NCBI GenBank assembly: GCA_020466095.1
Contig: CM035806.1
Coordinates: 39,308,698-39,372,697 of the forward strand
Length of the DNA: 64,000 nt
Direction of reading: 5' to 3'
From: Chlorops oryzae
Lineage: Eukaryota; Arthropoda; Insecta; Diptera; Chloropidae
Shown here: in pieces, positions 44,801 through 56,700 of the stretch
How positions within the stretch are numbered: position 1 is the stretch's first letter
Layout of the letters: each line of letters opens with the position of its first letter
Position numbers and translations under genes: made by a program
The notes under the pieces: generated by a model
Databases searched by the model: none
The model's input: only the letters and a program-made list of their open reading frames with translations
Told to the model about the DNA's origin: nothing

Positions 44801-47285
44801 TTACTTACAACTGTTGCTTGGAGATTTTATTTGATACTTGTTGTATAAGACTTTTCATTGGCTGCATTCTCTGATGGCTTTGCTCACGTTCACGTTCATG
44901 TTCACGATCACGATCACGATCGCGCTCGCGTTCACGCATTCGTTCACGTTCGCGCTCACGGTCACGGTCGCGTTCTCTCTCCCTATCTCGCTCGTTTGAT
45001 GTTGCACGACTTTGGCTTGACGACGGCCAATTATCATCCATATCGAAATCGAGATCAGTACCAGCCGTGTTTTGACGTTGTCTTGTCATTTAGAAAAACA
45101 AAACTTTAACATTGAGAAAACTCTCTCTTTTTGCACAATTAAAGGGCAGATAGGCAAAAATAGAACAATTATAAAAAAAAAACAAAAATCAAAACGGAAG
45201 TAATGAGGCAACAAGTTTGGAGTGTGTGTGTGTGTGCGTAAGATGTTAATGCTTTTGATAGCTTTCGCTTTGTATAAGAGTTTTAGTTGCTTACAATTGT
45301 GGTCTACTGCGTGCCGATGTCATGCTGCTGATGGTCGGTACATCCCGCGATCTGCTAACCTCTCGATCTCGATCTCGACTGCGAATGTCCCGCTGTCCAC
45401 GTGCATCACGTTGATCTCTGATCTCACGTCCATCACGACGGGTTGGTGCCCTTTCATCAATTTCATCTTGATCGATGTCCAGTGTCTCCTCGGTATCCGT
45501 ACGTCGTCTACACACACACATATATATATATATAGCAGATAATGGAGCAGGATTATTTTGTATAATGTAGTGTCGCTGACTGATTTTCTAATGACTTACA
45601 TTTGAGTTCGGCCAGTCGGCGGTCGACTTGTACTCCTGTCTCTCGATGTACTCTGCGCTCGATCGCGACGTGCACTGCGCGAACTGTCCGAGCGATCCAC
45701 AACACGTTTACGCTGCCGTTTCAGTATATTTATGCGTTTCTGCAGATTTATAATATTTAAGCCCACTGGCGTTGCAATGGACCATAGCAAAAGCGTTAGG
45801 AAACTGAAAAACCACAACGCGTTTACGAAATCGATGATATTGCGGCAGAAGAATATACGATTCGCATCAAAAATATCAAAGAACGCACGGCATTTGGCAG
45901 TGGTGTCGCCAAGTTGCGAGGACATTGTAGCTTTGCTCTTGGTAAGATACGATTTGAGTCTAGAATCCATGATAAGTAGTACATACATACAACATAAAAA
46001 AAGAAAACTTGAATTGCTCTCCCCTCACCTTTCGGTGTAGACATGAGTTTGATTGTGGCAGATCTCGCCGGCAGTTTGCTCTAAGTAGCCCTGAATGTTA
46101 CGTAAATGGTTGAGCGTCTGGTTGACCTGCTTCGCCCAGGGATCGCGTTGAAGTTCCAATGCAGTCAAATGGTATAGAATTTCATTCTGTAATTGCTCCA
46201 ACGGCTGAAGTATTGATGCCTGCAAACGTTTTGAACGGCTGCCAAGTGTTGTCATTCGCGAAGATGTTGCAACGTCCTGTATCTTTGGGCGATAAAATTT
46301 CATTGAGAGCTTAATGGACTTAATTAAAAAAATAATTTTATTTATTTTGCTTTTTTCCCCCATTGATATATACATATATAAGTTTGTACCCAAGTATGTA
46401 AAATGAAATTGAAAATCTTTTTAAATTAGTTAAAAAAAAAAATACTGCCCCAAAAGTATGCAACGAAAAAATTGGAAATTCAAAATGATTTAAAAATTGT
46501 GTCCTTTAGTTTCTTTTATTCTGCGTGCCACAATGTAAAATGATTCCTGATGTGCATGCCTGGCTATTAAGGTTTTTATTTTCGATTTGTATTTGGCTTG
46601 AAAACAGAATTGACAATTTTACAGTTGATTAAATGTCTCACCTGTAAGGCGACACGTTGCATTTGGTCAATGAATGTTGCCAAATCCTTTTCCGGTGTTG
46701 GTGCACCAATGCTTGCACGATACGTGGTCAGATTGAAAGATGATGTCTGCAGCATGCTCTCCAAAATATTTTGAATAGTCTGCGTTAGCGAGAGTAATGT
46801 ACGCTCGGATACGTTGATTGCATCGATGGCTGATGTGACTTTAGGAAATTGCTTTAAATCAGCGATTTGTGTTGTGTTCACAAAAGCATCCAATTGAAAA
46901 ACCGTGTATGATGGTAGATTCTGCTCACAGCCACTGTTGTTGAATGTGTGCACACGAATAGCACAGAGCCGAGCAGAACAGAATAGAACAGAACAGAACA
47001 TGATGGGACAGAGCAGAACAGGACAGTGCCGGAAAACCAATTAAGAAAAGATAATTCTCAAAGATAATGCTGGATTCACACAAATAAATGATCATTTATA
47101 ATAGTCTCTGGCGAAAATTGACTATGAACGTAAGCTGGGATGAGAATTGTAGCATAGCTGAAGGCGATTTTAAATCACATACCACCTACTATTGAGGATT
47201 TCTAAGCGTTCTGGCATGAGCATGTTGCAAGTTATTGAAAATGTATTTGAAACCCTTTCAATTGTCGCTGAGCTACACATATACT

Positions 47286-47340
<55 letters not shown>

Positions 47341-50300
47341 CATACATAAATGAATTTATTGAATCTAAAGCAGTGAGAGGCTATACAAGCTGCAGATTTC
47401 GATAAATGAATTATTTTCTAAAAACTGACAACATTCGGGATTAGAAATTTCAAGAAATGTCTGAAAATACAACCTTTTACTTTTAGAGAGAGAGAGAGTG
47501 ACAGAGAGAAGGAGAGAGAGAGGGAGAGAGCTGGAGTGAGAAAGAGAGGGAGAGAGCAGAAGTGTGAAAGAGAGGGAGAGAGGGAGAGAGAAGAGAGAGG
47601 GAGAGAGAGGGAGAGAGAGGAGAGAGAGGAGAGAGAAGGAGAGAGAAGGAGAGAGAAGGAGAGAGAAGGAGAGAGAAGGAGAGAGAAGGAGAGAGAAGGA
47701 GAGAGAAGGAGAGAGAAGGAGAGAGAAGGAGAGAGAAGGAGAGAGAAGGAGAGAGAAGGAGAGAGAAGGAGAGAGAAGGAGAGAGAAGGAGAGAGAAGGA
47801 GAGAGAAGGAGAGAGAAGGAGAGAGAAGGAGAGAGAAGGAGAGGGAAGGAGAGTGAAGGAGAGAGAAGGAGAGAGAGATAGGGAGAAAGAAGGAGGGAGA
47901 AGGAGAGAGAGATAGGGAGAAAGAAGGAGGGAGAAGGAGAGAGAGAGACGGAGAGAGAGGGAGAGAGAGATGGTGTGAGAGGGAGAGAGAGATGGTGTGA
48001 GAGGGAGACAGAGATGGTGTGAGAGGGAGACAGAGGGAGACAGAGGGAGACAGAGGGAGACAGAGGGAGACAGAGGGTGACAGAGGGAGATAGATAGAAA
48101 GGGGGAGAGAGAAAGGGTGAGAGAGAAAGAGAGAGAGAAAGGGAGAGAGAGAAAGGGAGAGAGAAAAAAGAGAGAGAGCTAGGTCCCTAGGCCAGGACAC
48201 ACATCATATGCGTGGGATTTCTTCAGAGGTGGGCTGATAAATTTTTTTTTGTTTGGAAAGAAAAGTTATCTCTTTGGACCTGCAATGTTGATTTATGAAA
48301 GAAACTAGTATAAGCCCAGTTTTTTGTTTTTGATGAAAAATTTGGATTTTTAACATTTCTTGCAGCTTTACTAGTGGTACGCCAAACACCCCGTAAAGAT
48401 GATGAGTTTCAAAGTAATCATATATGACTCCTTATCCGGAGTCGGAGCACACATAAATAGATTTTTTTTTTTAAATTCTTCCGCAATTATGCATCCAATA
48501 CGAGTTCGATTCGTTCATCGAATAAGTCCATATAAGGGTCATAAATATGACTCCTTCCGCACTCATCCTCTAACCCCATTCACCTTATATCTATGAGAGT
48601 CGTTTATATCTCTCAACTTCCTGACATGTTTATCCTACTACTTTATCTGTCTGTGCGAAGTCATAACCTGAGATTTTTATTTATTTGCTCATTATTCTGA
48701 ATCTCATGTCTTCAACAGTTTTCGGACTCATTCGGAGTCATATTTCGGAGGATAATATAAAATAAAAGCAGATCATGACCAAAGCATCCCAAAAGACAAT
48801 AAATGAAAATTGCATCTTGATCAAAATAAATAAAAAATGAAACAAAAGTTTTTCTTGTTCTTGACTCATTTCGTTCTCATAAATAGTTGCGATCGCTCCT
48901 AAAATATTTGTTGGGTAAAAGCACTGTCATTTAAGGGTGTATATTGAAATTCTGAACACTATAGCCAGGAGAAATGAGCAATTTAACAAAACCGAAAAGC
49001 CCATTAGCTCTCGAGAACTACTTAGAGAACAACTTCTTTTATGATCTATTTGAAGTGGTTCCCAAAATGCATACAAACGCATATGCATATATACTACATA
49101 TGTATGTATGTATGTACTACAATATTTGAACGCAAGCACTACATTAATCGTATTGACTACGGCGGTTAATTATTCGCATCAATGCAAATCGATGACCACA
49201 AAATTTCTAGCCACGATACTGGCAAATACACCTATACTCATAAACGTGTAGACATGAAATATACTGAGCCCCGATTGCGATATCGCACATACATACATAT
49301 GTATGTATGTATTACATACACGTATAAACGAGTGTAATCGTACCTTAAAGCCGACGTCAAACTAACATTTACGATGGATCGATTCACGCCATCTGGCCGC
49401 AGCAGCTCGCCAATAATGCCCGTCTGTGGTTCGTGTTCGTATACAAATCCGGGCTTATCGAATAACTTACCGAGCATATCATATTTCGTGTTCGAAGACT
49501 CGATTGCCGTTACCCTCGAATTGCCCGAACCGGTGCTACTTAAACTATTAACGCTCTCATCGTTATACAATGCACGGCATAGAAATATTTCGCCATTGCC
49601 GCCGATTGCCAATGTCAATATGCCGAAGAGTGTTATACAAATGCTACCCAAACAGATGATGACCACAGCGATGAAGAGGACAAATCCCGCTTTGACATTC
49701 GACTCGCATAGAAAGCAGCAGTAGGCCATTAGCATAAATAGTAACACCCAAACGATGACTAGTGCGGTCACCCAGCCGCTGGTCCAATAAAATCGCGACC
49801 ACTCTTCGACTGTTTCGTACGTTGATTGCATCGACTCCCATGTGCCTTGGAGACGTGCTAGGAGCGCATTTATTGTGGCTGTCAACATTTGCGCGTTCGC
49901 GGTCGTCCGATGTCGTATGTCATCCAGTTGGTCGAGTGTATCTGCAAAGCGAAGCGACCATAAATACAAAGGGCGGACTATTGGAATCGAATTGAATCGA
50001 ATTGAATTGAATTGAATTGCTTTGAATTGAAGAAAGTGTTGGATTGTTTTTAGTTTTCTGATTAACTGAACCTTCGGTAATCATATGATCAATCAGAATG
50101 TACATATGTATGTATGTATGTATGTATGTATGAGGAAGATATGTATCTTTGCTGTGACTTTGCTTTGCTTATTTGGCTTATAGAGATATTCATGGCTTTC
50201 GGAATGACTTCTATTGAGTGTTTACTATGAATGATTTTTTTATTATTTTATACTTAAGTATGTATACATAGACATACATATCTCTTTTATCTTAAGTCTT

Positions 50301-50745
50301 TAAGCAACATTTTATGAAGACGCTTTTAATGTTATTTTCTATTGCTTTCACTTTATGCTTTGTTGGGCATTTCTCAAACGTTTTTCTTCTTCAATAACAA
50401 CCCCCTTAGGGATGTGACTAATGCCTGAGATTCCCCAAAGTGCTTATCTGTATTTAAGATATCCGATTTCGTTGTCTTGTCGCTCTTGTCTAAGGTACAT
50501 TCACTTTTCTCGTTCGGGATAATACGGAACGGATGGAAAATAAAACTTACAGTTTCGCTGGTATGCCGTATCGTGTTTAACTTGTTGCGGGAAATTACTA
50601 AAAATGGAACGTGACACGCCAACTTCCGATGTCAAATTCTTGACAGTTGCACCAAATTCAATTTCGCCCAAGTAGCGCATACGAAATATGCTTTGGTCCT
50701 CTTGAAGCTGGACAAAAAATAAAACAAATATACATGTTGAAAAAA

Positions 50746-50780
<35 letters not shown>

Positions 50781-53700
50781 ACAAATTGTATGTGTATATG
50801 TATATGTTAGAAAAAACAAAATAAAGACACAAGCTTAAAACTTGGACGGCAGAGGAATCAAAAAAAAAAAAAAAAAAAAAAAAATAGAAAAAACGAAGGG
50901 AAAAATCAAGAAAATTGTTAGAAATTTGTTTCATAACTTTAACACCAACGACGACAGCTTAAAAAAAGGAAAAAGAACGACAAGCAAGTAAGAAGAAAGT
51001 AAGAAGCAAGTAAGAAATAACAGCCACGACACAACGACGACAATGATGACAATTGAACGTTAACTAAAAGCCGAAGAATTTCCCAAAGAAATACCAAAGT
51101 CGAAGAATAGAAAAGTAAATGAAAAAGAATAATAAAAAATAAAAAACGAATAGTAAAAAAAAAAAAAAAAAAAAAAAATTAAAACTATATTCCCAAAATA
51201 CAAAGTTGCTACGTATACGTCTGATTGGTTGTGCCTTGCCGTGCCGTGGCGTTTTGAACCTACTTATTCTACTCTTGTTAGTGCAAGTATCTGCCATGTG
51301 TCATGAGTGTATTTCATCATGTGACAGTAGTGCGAGATACTACCGCTGCCACGAGTACTTGCCGTCTTCAGTGCATCAATAATGCCATTTTCCTCGAAAC
51401 TTCTTATACGCAATGTATCGCAGAGTGGACGATCTCGGTATGTGCATTGACGTTGCAGCACGGATAATTGTATTTGCAGTTCTTCCATTCGTGCAGCGGC
51501 CTCTTGGGAGATTTTCAATGCACGCCCAACTGTCTCCTGGAGCATGAGTACACGATAGATAAGCTCGGCATTAGCTGCGAAAAAAGAAAACAACAAATAT
51601 ATATATATATATATATAAATATAAATATTTATATCTATGTACAATGTACATACATAAAATTTTGTAGCGAACTTTGCGAATGAAAGAATAGCAGAAGAAT
51701 TCTTATGAATTTATGATACACGAAACTGATATGATGCGCTTAATGCACTTGTCGTTTTCTTGCTCTCAAAGAAACAGCTCGATACTCCATTAAGCCCTTC
51801 AGAAGAAGGTATTGATGTCAAACAATAGGAAAAAACGAAAAATTTCGCAACGAGACATGTAGGTCAAAGCACACAAACATACATACTATATATTGAATCT
51901 ATGTAAGTATGTACAATACATAAGTATATTGTAAGAAGTTCTTCGCGAGTTCTAACGAGGAGTTCCATTTCAAGTATTATCGCTATGAAAGAAATCTGAA
52001 GGATTCTTTTTTTGAAGGAAAAATTTCCCCATCAAACTATTTTGGTGGCTTGTTTTTCTTAAATATTTGCTTGGTTGTCAAATATTAGTTGATTTATTGG
52101 AATGAACTTGTTAAAGAGATTTTTTTTTCGAACATGTTTGAGACGTGGTTCTCTTGTGGTGAAAGTCAAATTTTAGTGTTTTTTTTTTTTTTTTTGAACA
52201 GAAAAAGAAATACAAAAATGGATTCTTAGTCCGTAAAAATGCTGCTATGATGATGGTTCTGAGACGAAAAATTTGAAATTGACAACTGTTTAAATAAAAA
52301 TTTTTACTGTTTCCATTGTTATTGATTTAAGAGGGTTGTCTCATTAGGCAAACATTTTTATTCTTTTTTTGCATTTTTTTATAGCTTGGATATTTGAGAA
52401 TATCGTACAAAAAGAATTTTTTGCAATTTAAAATACTTTAGAAGATATAGCCTTCTTTGTCGAGCAAGATCAGCGCTAAAACGAGTAATTTTAGCGTTGC
52501 TTCAAACTTTCAACGCATTTATCTCGAAACCACTTTTTTGAACCGGCTGCCACGATTTCTCCGGCTCAACTGGACCGATTTTAAAAAAACAAAGTGGAAT
52601 CATAGCAGAATTGTCACCATTATGGCATGAACCTCAATCATAATTTCAAAAATCTTTTTACATTTTGTTTTTTTTACACTGAACTACAAAAAAATATACC
52701 TAAAATCGATGGATAATTTTTCAATAGCGGCCATTTTGTCACAAAATAAAATCACAAAATTATTTTTGAGGTTCACGCCATAATGACTTCTATACTGATT
52801 ATAACCCCGTTTTTCTTTTTCATTTCGGACAACTTGGAGACCTGGAATCGTGGCAGCCAGCACTAAACCTTTTTTTTTTTGAGCATCCCTCACCGCCCTC
52901 ACATAAAAAATTCCTAACACAATTAAAACAAACTAAATTGAAAAGGCTCTTTTCGTTTTCGGTCAGAAAGTTTTTTAAAAAAGGTCCAAAAACAGCCTCG
53001 CCAATGAGACAACCCCCTTAAAAAATTGTTTTTAAAATAATTTTGGAAGGAGTCCTAGACAGTTATGAGTATTTAGAAGAGGTGTGCAGAATTTTTAAAA
53101 AAACTATTGTATTACCGAAAACTTTGACGGATATTAACTAACGGAAAATTTTTTTTTTTTCAAAAAATCAGTTTGAAAGGATTTCTTTACCTCCAAGGCT
53201 ATCGAATGCCGTATCAATCACTTAAATCTGAGACTATCGATTCAAAATTGGCCCACTTGAGAAATTTTGACCCAATATAAAATATAAGGATCAGAGGTAA
53301 ACAGAATCTTATTTTCTCGACCGATTGTAAAATTATGTGACACAAAGATTTAGAGGAGTTAATTATCTTTAATTTGAAGCAAAATTTTTTTCAAATCAGA
53401 TGGCGCACTATCAAGCCCTAATAGAAAAATCTCATGACCTCCTAAAACATTTTTGTTTTATTAATTAATATAAGAAAGCTACCGGATTTAAAAAATAATA
53501 TTGTTCAGACGGCCATAGTCCATGGGAAAAGTGCATTGAGGTCTCCTGAGATTTTCTAAACTATTTATTTGTAAGCTAATTAAAACATATGTAATTGTGT
53601 GCCTTTTATACAGAAACATATGCATTTGTAGTTTCAATCAATTTAATAATTACATCAACGCTTGGTGGTTCCTTTAACAAATCGGACTGAATTTAATTCG

Positions 53701-56700
53701 TAATGAGAGCATGAGAGCAATTGCATGAATCGTAAATTTAAATGTAATCACAATATTTTAAATATTGATATAAAAGTTTAATTGATTTTGGTTAATAACA
53801 CAAGCGCGAAAAGTCTCCGATTACATATGAAAAATGATTGCCACGGCTGGGGTTTTGTTGCTTTTATAAATTTAAAGCATAATTTACGGGGCAAATTGTT
53901 CTCTTACCAGCATTTTTCGAATGAGTTTAGCGAAGTTGAACTTCAAACCGCTTTTCGAACATCAAAAAAAATTAATATTGAAGTTAAAAATCGATTTGAA
54001 TTTTAACTTTATGTGAGTTGAACAAAATTTTTACTCCATAAAGTATGCTTTAAATTTATAAAAGCAACAAAATCCGAGCCCTGATGATTGCTATGGTGGA
54101 CATACATATGTATATGGGGAACTGAATTTTCTCACTAAAGAAGCTTCGCTAGTAATTGGAATTTCAAACCTTCCTTTGGAAAGCATATTCTTAAATTTAT
54201 AAACTACAAGAAAATAAGAAATCGATTTTCGAACTTCTACACAAGAACACACGAACGAACATTTGAAACCCTTGAAGATTAACGAAAAAAAAAAAAAAAA
54301 ATCAAAGCATTGTACAACATTCTCATCTCTGAAGTACTGCAACCTACGAGGTTTTTGTTGACAATATTTATAGAGTCAATTCCTTGCCAACAAACATTTG
54401 AAGTCTGAAATAAGTCATCTACGTAATATGTCCTAATTCGGAATACGAGCGCTCATAATGAGCTCATTTATGAGTCCGAAGGTGAATCGGCCTTCATACA
54501 ACAAATGTGTCGATATAAGAGTCATGCAGAGGTATGAGTGTGTGTGCTTCTAACTGCTCTCAAATCTGATAATTATTTCTCCTTAAAGTAGGTATATTTG
54601 GGGATGTACATCAAGGATAAAACAAAACGAAAGGTTTTGAAAAAGTTGGCGAGAAACTGATTTGATTCTTGTTTTCAGAATTTCTCTGCTCATCTTGTAA
54701 GAATATTTAAATTGTGATCTCGGACTCATTTTTCTGATCTCGAAATTTTTTTTTATCGCTTATTTCGGACTCATTTCAAACTCATTTCGGACTCCGAAAA
54801 TTTTTGCTGGGCTAAAATTCTAACCCGGCTTATTTGCTCTTCTCTAAACTTGTTGAAAGCAGCTTAAAGGCAAACTATTTTGAAAAAAAAAAATGGAATT
54901 AAATTTCTGGTGGTTGGTGAGAAGCCTCCTCTTTTGAAAAATTTTTGAACTTATATAAAAATTATCCCATGAGCTCCATCATTAGGTCTTATTTGCTCTT
55001 GGTACATGCTGAAGCTCTTCAAAGTTTCCACCGTTTATTTTCCATTGATTTTGAGTTAAAAATGTCGCACTAATTTTCAGCAAATTGAAGGTCATGAATG
55101 TGGAAATTGATTATTGACCTAAATTTTCACTTAACAAGCTCAATTCTTTTTTTTTCGTCTTTTTTTGGTTTGTGCTTTTTTACTTTCTTTCGCATTTGTT
55201 TTGTTTTATTGCAATTTCAATAGGTAGGTACTTGTGAAATTTTCTGACCTCTTCTCAAAGATTTATTGCTGTTTACCCAAAGCCAAAGCCAAAGCCAAAG
55301 CCAAAAAAAAGAAAGAAAGAAAGAGTAAGAACAAAAAGTCTTGCAGACTTGTGTAGGAACTTCTAAATGGAAGCGAGTCTATGAGCGTTAAATTGAGACA
55401 TATGACTTCGAGGGGCATATCGACGGGGAAGAGGGTGGGGTGGTTGTAAACCGAATATTTGGGGGCAACAAAAATCGGTTTGGAAGCCAAAAGTAAATTG
55501 AATTTTTTTATTTGTTTTTTTTTTTTTTTTACCTTACCCAAACTTAGTGTTGCCAATGAATCATAAGCGAGCTCAATGCCAGTGTGTGCAGAAATTTCCG
55601 CTTGGATTGGCTCCCCAAGGAGCACATCCACATCTGAGAAAAGAATGAAGAAAAACAGGAAACAAAACCAAACGAAATAAACAAATATCCAAAGGTCGCA
55701 CAAAAAAAAAAAAAAAAAAAAAATAGAATAGAATAGACGAAAAGGAAAAAGATATAAGTATAAAATTCTTATGTGAGTCAAGTGTCTGTGGACAAAAAGC
55801 ATACAATTTATCGGAGCACACGCACGAAAAAAAGGACGAAAAAGAAAATGACAAAGGAAGCAAGGCAAAGTTTGCAGGCATTCTGGTGTTTTTTTTTCTC
55901 TCTTCTTTTCTTGTCCATAATCAAACATTTTATTTGGTCTTGTAACCCATTTACTGACCTTCCAAGTCTTTGACAACTTTCTCAATTGAAACGTGAAAGC
56001 CGTTATCCAATTTATGCTTGATTTGCAAATGTGTATCCTTCAGGAATACCTCCATATCGTGCACAGTCGACTTAATCATTTCGGGTGTCATTTCAATGCT
56101 GGCAGCGAGTCGAGTGTTGGCATAAAAAATGCAAACATCGCTTAGGCTTCAAGGAAATGAATAATAAGTAGAAGAAAATAAGTAGAAGACGAAAAAAAAA
56201 AAGAAAAAAGAAAAAGAGATCGAGAAAATAGAAAACAAGATGTAGAACAGTAGTTGAAAGGCCAAAAGCAGCTTACATCATCGATTGAATACTTACGCCA
56301 AAATGATGAAAACAAGCCAAAGTGTTGTTATCGATGTGCTCTTCCGACACTCTAATGATTCCTGAAGCGCTTCATCAACTATCATCAGCGATGATGTTGA
56401 GCGTCGATTCGTTTCGACTCGATCCGAGGCGTCCCGCTGACTGCAACAGCACCATGCACAAGTGGCAATTAGCGGCACCAATGCCAGTATCCCAAATATA
56501 CTTATGAGCGCAATAAATCCCGATTCGATTTTTATCGCCTGATTCGTGTGTATGTGCGTGTGTTCGCGCGAGTATACGCGCGATGGAGAGAAAAAGAATG
56601 CAGGAAAGATATAATGAGGATAAAAGAGCTCTTTAAATGGAATCATCATTCAACTTTCTGCAATGGAAATTGACAGAAAATAATGTCATAAATGATTTCA

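Noticed and set aside
44855..45109. Frames giving His/Val-rich (HVHVHDHDHD) or Val/Asn-rich peptides
   Set aside because: Shadow frames of the RD/RE-repeat prominin exon on the other strand or phase.
47418..48200. 260-codon minus-strand frame (LSLSPSLS...)
   Set aside because: It reads through the GAGAGAAGGA satellite; stop-free because of composition, and lies in a prominin intron.
55263..55985. 240-codon minus-strand frame as a single gene
   Set aside because: It runs together two prominin exons (56140-55959 and 55633-55538) and the intron between them; only the exonic parts are coding.
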